Origin: Chitinophagaceae bacterium
GTDB lineage: Bacteria > Bacteroidota > Bacteroidia > Chitinophagales > Chitinophagaceae
Direction: 5' to 3'
Assembly (NCBI GenBank): GCA_003151295.1
Contig: PLXD01000241.1
Coordinates: 883 to 6,610 of the forward strand
Length of the DNA stretch: 5,728 bases
The translations under genes and the position numbers were made by a program. This document shows positions 1-5,442 of this stretch, piece by piece (the first letter of the stretch is position 1; each line of letters starts with the position of its first letter). The notes under the pieces were generated by a model. That model made no database searches. It saw nothing but the letters and a program-made list of their open reading frames with translations, and was not told the origin of the DNA.

Positions 1-1008
1 ACCCATCAGGGAGGCAGGGTACAGGGAGGCCATCCGCAGGGCTTCCGGTAAGGGGATGCCGACTTTTTCAACGCCATTCTTCACGGCTTGCAGCATAGTC
101 AGGGCCGAACCCGATAAAGTTCCATCGGGCAGGGTATAACGGTCCCCTTTATATACATGCGCATATTCTCCATGGAGGACTTCCGCGACAGCATCCGTAA
201 TAAAGAACAACCTGTTCCCGAGGATCTTCTTACTGATACGGACCGATGCAAAATCCACATGTATGCCATCGCATACGATACTGCTCATGACATCTGTATG
301 ATCGTAAATAGCCCCTACCATTCCAGGTTCGCGGCCTTGCAGGGGGGACATGGCATTGAAAAGGTGCGTTGCAGCCGGTATGCCCTGGTAAAACCCGTTG
401 ATAGCCTGTTCATAAGTGGCATTACTATGCCCCGCAGAAAGAACGATCCCCTCTTGCATCAGGAACTCTATGCACGCGGCATCGCATTTTTCCGGCGCCA
501 GCGTCATCATGCGTATGATGTCTTTTCCTGCTTCAAGCAGTTTTTTCAATTCCGTGAGGGTAGGCTGTTTGATAAACCTTTCGACATGCGCGCCTTTTTT
601 GATGGGATTGATATACGGTCCTTCCAGGTGCAGGCCCAGCAGGCCTTTACCGCCTGCGGCCTGGTATTGTCTGACGGCTTCTATTCCCTGCAGGAATTTC
701 TCTATAGACATTGTAGCCATGGTGATCATAAACTGCGTGCATCCACCCTGCAAACAATATTTATAGGTGGCATCCAGAGACTCGGTCGTCAGTTCGGCCG
801 AGAATAGCTTTCCATTGCCTCCGTAGATCTGGAGATCTATGAAAGCCGGAGCCAGCATATAGCCGCCGAGATCGTGAATCCTGTATCCCGACGGAATATC
901 CGACACGGATACGATAGCTACGATCGTCTTGCCTTTGACCAGGATCGCTTTACCGGTCTGCATTTCATGGCCTGTAAAAATTTCGCGCGAGATGTATGCC
1001 CTCATCAT
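1..1008 (-). CDS. nagA: N-acetylglucosamine-6-phosphate deacetylase (NagA), C-terminus beyond the window
   Basis: The gene reads from an ATG at 1008 without a stop to base 1, giving 336 codons. The last residues, MASLYPASLMG, line up with the E. coli segment that precedes the final roughly 45 residues, so only the C-terminus is missing. NagA is a cytoplasmic amidohydrolase that converts GlcNAc-6-phosphate to glucosamine-6-phosphate and acetate in amino-sugar and cell-wall recycling. Visible motifs are PAFIDLQIYGGNG (54-66), where Gln60 replaces the HxH metal motif as in E. coli NagA; HLEGPYIN (127-134, metal ligand Glu129); KKGAH (137-141); LAPE; SAGHSNATY (191-199, His194); ATHLFNAM (213-220, His215); CDGIHVD; ITDA (270-273, catalytic Asp272); and LSGSALTM. 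It starts 5 bases after the yafV stop, which suggests co-transcription. A second ATG follows immediately (codon 2) and no Shine-Dalgarno is evident, so the exact start is ambiguous by one codon. Confidence 0.95.
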   Translation of the reverse strand, partial: MMRAYISREIFTGHEMQTGKAILVKGKTIVAIVSVSDIPSGYRIHDLGGYMLAPAFIDLQIYGGNGKLFSAELTTESLDATYKYCLQGGCTQFMITMATMSIEKFLQGIEAVRQYQAAGGKGLLGLHLEGPYINPIKKGAHVERFIKQPTLTELKKLLEAGKDIIRMMTLAPEKCDAACIEFLMQEGIVLSAGHSNATYEQAINGFYQGIPAATHLFNAMSPLQGREPGMVGAIYDHTDVMSSIVCDGIHVDFASVRISKKILGNRLFFITDAVAEVLHGEYAHVYKGDRYTLPDGTLSGSALTMLQAVKNGVEKVGIPLPEALRMASLYPASLMG

Positions 1009-1013
1009 ATCGT

Positions 1014-1877
1014 TTATTTAGGTTCTATCGAAAATCGGTCTGCATCCCGCCAGAAAGGAAGTTTTTCCCTTATTTCTGTTAGTTTTTCCCGCTCCAGGGT
1101 ATAAGTGAAAACGGCTTCTTCTTTCGATCCCTGCCACAGCGCTTCACCCAAAGGATCGACGATCATGGAATTGCCGCTATAATAAATTCCATTGCCGTCC
1201 TCGCCTACCCGATTCACTCCCACCACATAGGATTGGTTCTCTATCGCCCGGGCCTGAAGCAAGGTCTTCCAGGCATGACTGCGTCGTTCAGGCCAGTTGG
1301 CTACGTAAATAATGAGATCGTATTCAAGAGAAGTCGCCGAGATCGGAGTTCCCCCCGAAGCGGGATTAACGTTAGATGCGAAGCCCGGGAAGAAGGAAGG
1401 AGCTTCCGCCGGCTGCTGCCGGCTCCAAACAGGGAAACGAAGATCATAACAAACCAATAAGTTGATCCTCCAGCCTTTTACCGAGGCGATCAGGCGCTTG
1501 CTTCCCGCCGTATAATGTTCATCTTCCCCGGCATAAGCGAAGCGATGTCGTTTGTCATAATAGCCGTATTCACCGCTGGGAAGGACCCATAACAGGCGGT
1601 TGAAATAATTTCCCCCTTCTTCAATGATAAGACTACCGGTAAGGATTATCCGCTTTCTAGCCGCCGTTCCTTTCATCCAGGCTACGGTAGGCCCGTCCAT
1701 TTTTTCTGCAAGGGATTGCGGGTGCATGCTAAACCCGGTACTGAACATCTCCGGTAATACGACGATCTCCGTCCTCTCCCCGATGGAGTCGATCTTCTCT
1801 TCGAAATGCCGGAGATTGGCAGTTATGTTCTCCCAATGAAGGGAAGCCTGTATGATCGTTATGGTTAGTGTGGACAT
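1014..1877 (-). CDS. yafV: Nitrilase-superfamily omega-amidase, YafV type
   Basis: This 287-residue protein belongs to the carbon-nitrogen hydrolase family and closely resembles E. coli YafV, an omega-amidase that hydrolyses 2-oxoglutaramate or 2-oxosuccinamate to the 2-oxo acid and ammonia (metabolite repair after glutamine transamination). The Glu-Lys-Cys triad is intact: Glu43 in VLPEMFSTGF, Lys109 in YYDKRHRF, and Cys143 in LLVCYDLRFPVWSR. The auxiliary Glu120 lies in DEHY. Other family stretches are YVANWP, ARAIENQSYV and NRVGEDGNG. Compared with E. coli YafV, roughly 28-30 residues are inserted between VWSR and EYDL (about 154-185), rich in Pro, Ser, Ala and Gly. An AAAGG lies almost against the ATG, too close to be a good ribosome site. 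It sits 33 bases after recX and 5 bases before nagA, so it is probably the middle gene of one transcript. Substrate is inferred from family. Confidence 0.92.
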   Translation of the reverse strand: MSTLTITIIQASLHWENITANLRHFEEKIDSIGERTEIVVLPEMFSTGFSMHPQSLAEKMDGPTVAWMKGTAARKRIILTGSLIIEEGGNYFNRLLWVLPSGEYGYYDKRHRFAYAGEDEHYTAGSKRLIASVKGWRINLLVCYDLRFPVWSRQQPAEAPSFFPGFASNVNPASGGTPISATSLEYDLIIYVANWPERRSHAWKTLLQARAIENQSYVVGVNRVGEDGNGIYYSGNSMIVDPLGEALWQGSKEEAVFTYTLEREKLTEIREKLPFWRDADRFSIEPK

Positions 1878-1910
1878 GCCTTTGCAAAATAAGAGGGGTA
1901 AAGTTAACTA

Positions 1911-2390
1911 TTAATTTTCTTCGATATTTCTCAGGATATCGGCTACCAGCCCGTGTTCATATCCCTTTTGAATGAGATAATCCTGTAATTTCCGTTTTTT
2001 CTCAAATAGTTTATTCAATTCCTTCAGGGTTTCCCATTTTTTAACAGCCAGCTTTTCCAGGGAGCGGAGATATTCCTGTTCCCCGATCTCTTTCAGCGCT
2101 TTTGTAATGCAGTATTCGCTGACCAGCTTTTGTTTCAGCTCATATCGTATCTTTATCCGCCCCCATTGTTTCATGCGGAAATGCCCCCCGGCAAACTGGA
2201 TGGCAAAACGTTCTTCATTGAGATAGTTTTCCTCGATCAGCACGGAGAGGGCTTCTTCCGCTTCGCTTTTCCATAATCCGAATGAATAGAGCTTTTGCTT
2301 CACCTCGTAATGGCAACGCTCCTGGTAGGCGCAATAATGCCGGGCTTTTTGCAGGGCCTGCTCCCGGGAGAGCTTTTTTTTGCTGATCAT
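1911..2390 (-). CDS. recX: RecX family protein, modulator of RecA
   Basis: The 159-residue protein has the size and repeat layout of RecX, which binds RecA filaments in the cytoplasm and usually limits recombination and SOS induction. Three helical repeats can be traced at about residues 9-50, 51-100 and 105-155. Diagnostic pieces are ARHYCAYQERCHYEVKQKL followed by FGL in repeat 1; ENYLNEERFAIQF, then KQWGRIKIRYELKQK in repeat 2; and KRKLQDYLIQKGYEHGLVADIL in pieces across repeat 3. The protein is very rich in Lys, Glu and Arg. There is no recA beside it, so recX is uncoupled from its partner here. It is probably the first gene of recX-yafV-nagA. The start has no Shine-Dalgarno, but it is preceded by a strong inverted repeat whose near end is only 12 bases away, which could affect translation. 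Function is from family; activity on RecA (inhibitory or otherwise) cannot be read from sequence. Confidence 0.9.
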   Translation of the reverse strand: MISKKKLSREQALQKARHYCAYQERCHYEVKQKLYSFGLWKSEAEEALSVLIEENYLNEERFAIQFAGGHFRMKQWGRIKIRYELKQKLVSEYCITKALKEIGEQEYLRSLEKLAVKKWETLKELNKLFEKKRKLQDYLIQKGYEHGLVADILRNIEEN

Positions 2391-2402
2391 AGCGTCTTAT
2401 GT

Positions 2403-2448
2403 GTTTGCCGGGATGCTCTTCCCGAAAATTTAGTGCATCCCGGCAAAC
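2403..2448 (-). repeat. Perfect 14-bp inverted repeat in the recX leader
   Basis: GTTTGCCGGGATGC (2403-2416) and GCATCCCGGCAAAC (2435-2448) are exact reverse complements separated by 18 bases. The minus-strand transcript would form a strong GC-rich stem ending 12 bases before the recX ATG, inside the zone covered by an initiating ribosome. Neither strand has a run of T after it, which argues against an intrinsic terminator. It may be a translational control element, an operator, or a copy of a dispersed palindrome. The same core (TGCCGGG with CCCGGCA, and the 10-mer CATCCCGGCA) recurs in the terminator after dnaN. Confidence 0.7.
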
Positions 2449-2474
2449 CGATTAATGATGGGCTTTCGGCCAGC

Positions 2475-2504
2475 CGTCTCCGGCGGCTTTGTTTGCCGGA
2501 GGCG
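2475..2504 (-). other. Upstream hairpin of the recX leader
   Basis: Arms CGTCTCCGGC (2475-2484) and GCCGGAGGCG (2495-2504) face each other across a 10-base loop. In a plus-strand RNA all ten positions pair, with one G-U. In the minus-strand recX transcript there is one C-A mismatch. The loop-side stretch GTTTGCCGG (2491-2499) is an exact copy of the outer part of the recX-proximal repeat at 2403-2411, so this element can also pair with 2440-2448. No U-tract follows on either strand, so it is not an ordinary terminator. Confidence 0.5.
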
Positions 2505-2527
2505 TCTTCAATAGTGAATTTGCAGGG

Positions 2528-2560
2528 CAAATTTACATACAAACTCCGGCCGGATGCAAG
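2528..2560 (-). promoter_or_regulatory. Candidate Bacteroidota-type promoter for recX
   Basis: Read on the minus strand, 2535-2528 is TAAATTTG, a perfect match to the Bacteroidota -7 consensus TAnnTTTG. A CTTG at 2560-2557 could be a poor -33 element (consensus TTTG) with a 21-base spacer. Transcription would begin near 2521, giving recX a leader of roughly 130 bases that includes both hairpins described below. The -7 match is seen directly; the promoter role is inference. Confidence 0.45.
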
Positions 2561-2616
2561 GTTAAGCACAAGTAATTCACAATCGGGCAGGAAGACCCCC
2601 CGGACGCATGCAATAT

Positions 2617-2647
2617 CTTGGCTATTAACCAAAAATCTGTAGTTTCG
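2617..2647 (+). promoter_or_regulatory. Weak candidate promoter for dnaN
   Basis: CTTG at 2617-2620 and TAGTTTCG at 2640-2647 are each one base off the Bacteroidota elements TTTG and TAnnTTTG, with the expected 19-base spacer. Transcription would start near 2654, leaving a leader of only about 10 bases. It would also cut into the GGAAAG at 2650-2655 that could serve as ribosome site 9 bases before the dnaN ATG. That tension keeps confidence low. Confidence 0.25.
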
Positions 2648-2664
2648 CCGGAAAGACATATTCC

Positions 2665-3780
2665 ATGAAGTTTATCGTTTCCTCCTCGGCTCTATTGAAG
2701 CAGTTGCAGCAGATCAGCGGTGTGATCAATGCAAATACCGTTCTGCCTATCTTGGAAGATTTTTTATTCGAAGTAGAAAAGAATAAATTGACTGTAGTAG
2801 CTACAGACCTGGAGACGGTAATGAAAGTGCACCTGGAAGTGGAAGCGAAGGACAGCGGAAGGGTATGTATACCTGCGAAGATATTGATCGATTCCCTCAA
2901 AAATATCCCGGATCAGCCCCTGACCTTTAATATTGACAAGCATTTTGCAGTCGAACTTACCAGTGATAACGGTAAATACAAGGTAATGGGCGAGAACCCC
3001 GATAATTTTCCGAAAGAGCCGGCCGCAGACGAGACGACCTCCTTTACGACCACTTCTTCAGTCCTGGTAACTGCCATCAATAAAACATTATTCGCAGTCA
3101 GTAACGACGATCTGCGCCCGGCTATGACAGGCGTCTTCTTCGAAATGGACAAGAATGGCCTGCAATTCGTCGCTACCGATGCCCATCGCCTGGTCCGCTA
3201 TAAACGCACGGATGTGAGCTGCCCGAAGAATGATAGCCTGATCGTTCCAAAGAAGCCTTTAAACCTGCTGAAATCGGCCCTGCCAGATAATGAGGATGAG
3301 ATCACCATCAGTTATAACAGTAATCATCTCTTCGTGTCCCATGGTACTACGCAAATGAGCTGCCGGCTGATCGACGCACGCTTCCCGGATTATAAGGTCG
3401 TGATCCCCGTCGACAACCCATACAAGCTGGTCGTCAACCGTAGCGACTTCCAGAGCGCGCTTCGCAGGGTAAGTATTTTCAGCAATAAGAGCACCAACCA
3501 GGTAGTATTGAACATACAAGGCAGCGAATTACAGTTGGCTGCCCAGGATGTCGACTTCTCTTTTGAAGGCAATGAACGCATGAAATGCCAATATGATGGA
3601 GAAGACCTGGCGATCGCTTTCAATGCCAGATTCCTGATAGAAATGCTGGGATCCAGCAGTTCCGAAGAAATAAAAATGGAATTATCCACTCCCACCAAGG
3701 CCGGCATCATCAAACCCATCGAACACGACGAGCACGAAGAAGTCCTGATGCTGGTCATGCCATTAATGTTGAACAGTTAA
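2665..3780 (+). CDS. dnaN: DNA polymerase III beta subunit (sliding clamp)
   Basis: This 371-residue protein is the full length of bacterial DnaN (E. coli 366). As a ring dimer around DNA it tethers polymerase III and recruits repair factors. The three clamp domains fit about 1-122, 123-247 and 248-371. The N-terminus MKFIVSSSALLKQLQ and the segment NTVLPILEDFLFEV are typical of domain I. FVATDAHRLVRY (168-179) is the conserved domain II signature, with Ala where many clamps have Gly. CRLIDARFPDYKVVIP marks the domain II-III connection. The C-terminal VMPLML (364-369) forms part of the pocket that binds partner peptides. The ATG is preceded by GGAAAG at a good 9-base distance, the best ribosome site in the window. 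It is transcribed alone, judging by the terminator downstream, and diverges from recX. dnaA and recF are absent on both sides within the window, unlike the E. coli arrangement. Confidence 0.98.
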   Translation: MKFIVSSSALLKQLQQISGVINANTVLPILEDFLFEVEKNKLTVVATDLETVMKVHLEVEAKDSGRVCIPAKILIDSLKNIPDQPLTFNIDKHFAVELTSDNGKYKVMGENPDNFPKEPAADETTSFTTTSSVLVTAINKTLFAVSNDDLRPAMTGVFFEMDKNGLQFVATDAHRLVRYKRTDVSCPKNDSLIVPKKPLNLLKSALPDNEDEITISYNSNHLFVSHGTTQMSCRLIDARFPDYKVVIPVDNPYKLVVNRSDFQSALRRVSIFSNKSTNQVVLNIQGSELQLAAQDVDFSFEGNERMKCQYDGEDLAIAFNARFLIEMLGSSSSEEIKMELSTPTKAGIIKPIEHDEHEEVLMLVMPLMLNS

Positions 3781-3831
3781 AAATCAGTAATCAGCTAACC
3801 AGTTAATTATACATATAAAATACTTTAATGC

Positions 3832-3859
3832 AATGCCGGGTACATCCCGGCATTTTGTT
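3832..3859 (+). terminator. Intrinsic terminator of dnaN
   Basis: AATGCCGGG (3832-3840) and CCCGGCATT (3846-3854) form a perfect 9-bp stem with the 5-base loop TACAT, followed by the T-rich tail TTTTGTT (3853-3859). It lies about 50 bases after the dnaN stop. On the opposite strand no U-run follows, so it should act only on plus-strand transcription. It separates dnaN from the DUF2007 gene. Confidence 0.87.
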
Positions 3860-3916
3860 ATAAAAAATATTAATTTCAAAAAGCATTAACTTGTAGAGGG
3901 TTATTCTCTTCAAAGT

Positions 3917-4150
3917 ATGTATTTCATCCAGGTCCGTTCATATTATAACTATATCAATGCGCATATTACCCTGGGCATGTTGCAGGATGCCGGTATCAAT
4001 TGCCATTTAACGGACGAGAATACGATCACGATTCATCCTTTCTTAAGCCCAGCTATCGGCGGAATGAAGCTGATGGTCTATAAAAGCCAGGTAAAGCGCG
4101 CGATAGGACTTTTGAAAGAGGCGGAGGACGGCCCGGCGAATTGTTCATGA
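3917..4150 (+). CDS. Small DUF2007-family protein (putative signal-transducing, PII-like fold)
   Basis: This 77-residue soluble protein has no signal peptide or membrane segment. It matches the DUF2007 pattern: an N-terminal strand and helix with RSYYNYINAHITLGML (7-22), then DAGINCHLTDENTITIHP (24-41), then the signature AIGGMKLMVYKSQVKRA (46-62) and a C-terminal helix ending in a short polar tail. The family is annotated as a putative prokaryotic signal-transducing domain with a ferredoxin/PII-like fold; a biochemical role is not established, and none is evident from context. It follows the dnaN terminator by about 57 bases, so it should have its own promoter, but I find no good TTTG/TAnnTTTG pair there. 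The ribosome site is weak (CAAAG just before the ATG). Length fits a complete single-domain member. Confidence 0.87.
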   Translation: MYFIQVRSYYNYINAHITLGMLQDAGINCHLTDENTITIHPFLSPAIGGMKLMVYKSQVKRAIGLLKEAEDGPANCS

Positions 4151-4304
4151 CTCCTCTTCCCGCCATACCGGTCGGCCGGCAGCGCTAAATTCAATATTCA
4201 GGATGCTAAAAATTGATGCGCTCGCTGAAAAACGGCATCTTTGTTCAAAATCCGGCCAGACCGGGTCATCGGGACGGATAGCATTAAAGACAACCAAAAC
4301 AAGG
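4151..4304 (+). other. Intergenic leader with long-range inverted repeat (4168-4264)
   Basis: The 154 bases between the DUF2007 stop and the preferred hydrolase start contain CCGGTCGGCCGG (4168-4179) and CCGGCCAGACCGG (4252-4264). These can form 12 base pairs with a single bulged A (4258), closing a loop of 72 bases. No terminator T-run and no convincing Bacteroidota promoter pair is seen. The frame of the next gene is open from an ATG at 4203, but those 34 extra codons precede the signal peptide and are probably not translated. The role of the pairing is unknown. Confidence 0.45.
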
Positions 4305-5417
4305 ATGAAAAGAGTATTCCTGCGCGCACATTTTTGCTGGCTTTTTTTCGGGCTGCCTACTATTTGCTTTTCCCAGCGTTTTATCAAAACGGCTGATTCC
4401 ATTCGAAAGATCCGCACAATCCCGGGTATGGCCTACGCAATATTTACTTCGGACTGTATTTTGGACTGGGGGGTTAGCGGCCGACGGAAGATGGGTAGCA
4501 ATGACAGCATCCGGATGAAGGACCGCTGGAACATCGGCACCAATACCGCTGCTTTTACATCCTATATTGCGGGGTCCCTGGTCGAGCGGGGAAAGATCAA
4601 ATGGACCACGAGGCTGATCGAGGTTTTCCCCGAATTAAAGAAAAAAATCCCTTTAGCTTACCAGGGCAGCACGCTGGTTAGCCTTTTATCCCACCAGGCA
4701 AATGTCCCCTTGTATGCGCAGATAGATGAATGGTCAAAGACACCCTCCTTACCCGGGAATGATACCGTAACCAGGAGAAAGGCTTTTATCACTTATATCC
4801 TCACCCCGAAGAGTCCTGCGGATACCATGGCCAGCAGAAAGCGAAAGGGATTCTCCGTTGCCGGTTATGTAATCGCAACAGCCATGCTGGAAAAGGTTTC
4901 GGGTAAGTCCTGGGAAAAAATGGTGGATGAGTATATCAATAGGCCCCTGGGCATCTCGATTAAATTCGGATGGCCTAACAAGACAGATACAGCCGCACCC
5001 TGGGGGCACGGCGACATCGGAGGGTATTTCCATGCGGAGGGGCCGGATACCTGGGTCGGTTTCAATCCTATTTTAAATCCTGCGCTCAATATCAATATAA
5101 GCCTTCGTGACTATGTCAAATTCATGCAGGAGAATCTCCGGGGCCTACTCGGGAAGAGAGCCCATCTCAACCCGCAAATCTTTAAGCTATTGCACTTTGG
5201 CGTGTTGGACAATGCCCTGGGCTGGAATAACGGTAGCCTCGAAAACTATTCCTTTTCCTTCCATGAAGGGATTTCCCTGTTGTTCAATTGCAGGGCCGAA
5301 ATCATCAAAGAAAAAAACATCGGGGTGCTGGTATTGGCCAATAGCAGTGATAATGATGCCCGCGCAGGGGTTCTCAACCTGACCCGTATCCTGGAGCAGT
5401 ATGGGCTGAATCGCTAG
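4305..5417 (+). CDS. Secreted beta-lactamase-fold serine-hydrolase homologue, probably catalytically inactive
   Basis: The protein (370 residues from ATG 4305) belongs to the Beta-lactamase family PF00144, whose members are penicillin-binding-protein-like esterases, peptidases and class C beta-lactamases. I chose 4305 over the in-frame ATG at 4203 because it begins a clear signal peptide: MKR, a hydrophobic core, and likely cleavage after CFS (residue 23). The fold is well preserved: RWNIG (74-78), GSLVERGKIKW, EVFPELK, LVSLLSHQA, AGYVIATAMLEKVSGKSW (186-203), GWPNK and PWGHG. The catalytic residues are not. The nucleophile motif SxxK reads TNTA (79-82), so both Ser and Lys are missing. The YxN motif reads FSV (183-185). 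Only the third motif survives, as HEG (320-322). The frame is uninterrupted and of family length, which suggests a maintained pseudoenzyme, perhaps a periplasmic binding protein, rather than fresh decay. The ribosome site is poor (AAGG directly against the ATG). Substrate and role are unknown. Confidence 0.9.
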   Translation: MKRVFLRAHFCWLFFGLPTICFSQRFIKTADSIRKIRTIPGMAYAIFTSDCILDWGVSGRRKMGSNDSIRMKDRWNIGTNTAAFTSYIAGSLVERGKIKWTTRLIEVFPELKKKIPLAYQGSTLVSLLSHQANVPLYAQIDEWSKTPSLPGNDTVTRRKAFITYILTPKSPADTMASRKRKGFSVAGYVIATAMLEKVSGKSWEKMVDEYINRPLGISIKFGWPNKTDTAAPWGHGDIGGYFHAEGPDTWVGFNPILNPALNINISLRDYVKFMQENLRGLLGKRAHLNPQIFKLLHFGVLDNALGWNNGSLENYSFSFHEGISLLFNCRAEIIKEKNIGVLVLANSSDNDARAGVLNLTRILEQYGLNR

Positions 5418-5442
5418 CGTAGTAATTTCATCGCTGGCGTAG
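5410..5442 (+). repeat. Short tandem direct repeat across the hydrolase stop codon
   Basis: ATCGCTAGCGTAG (5410-5422) and ATCGCTGGCGTAG (5430-5442) match at 12 of 13 bases with a 20-base period. The first copy contains the TAG stop of the hydrolase gene (5415-5417). The second runs into the palindrome GCGGCCGC (5442-5449). It may mark a small duplication or the edge of the repeat-like region that follows. Confidence 0.55.

Larger units (their letters stand above)
2391..2664. other. Divergent recX-dnaN intergenic control region
   Basis: This 274-base stretch lies between the divergent starts of recX and dnaN. Its left half (2403-2504) holds the two leader hairpins. Positions 2528-2560 hold the candidate recX promoter, and the last 50 bases hold a weak candidate dnaN promoter. 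A 90-codon minus-strand frame crosses it and overlaps recX by 4 bases, but it resembles no family I know and would contain the recX promoter and hairpins, so I do not call it a gene. Confidence 0.7.

Noticed and set aside
157..807. A 216-codon plus-strand open frame
   Set aside because: It lies wholly antisense to nagA, whose catalytic motifs are all in place on the minus strand, and its translation resembles nothing known.
2403..2448. The 14-bp inverted repeat as an intrinsic terminator
   Set aside because: No T-tract follows on either strand, and there is no converging gene end at this position.
2387..2659. A 90-codon minus-strand frame overlapping the recX start by 4 bases (ATGA), as in coupled genes
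   Set aside because: It matches no family I recognise, is Arg-rich in its middle, lies across the hairpins and the TAAATTTG box, and would need a promoter within dnaN. The 4-base overlap alone is weak evidence.
4203..4304. N-terminal extension of the hydrolase from the upstream ATG at 4203
   Set aside because: It would put 34 polar residues before a textbook signal peptide and cover the inverted repeat; 4305 is the better start.
4365..4367. Lipoprotein signal at the Cys in LPTIC of the hydrolase
   Set aside because: The residues before Cys (Pro-Thr-Ile) do not fit a lipobox, and a type I cleavage after CFS fits better.
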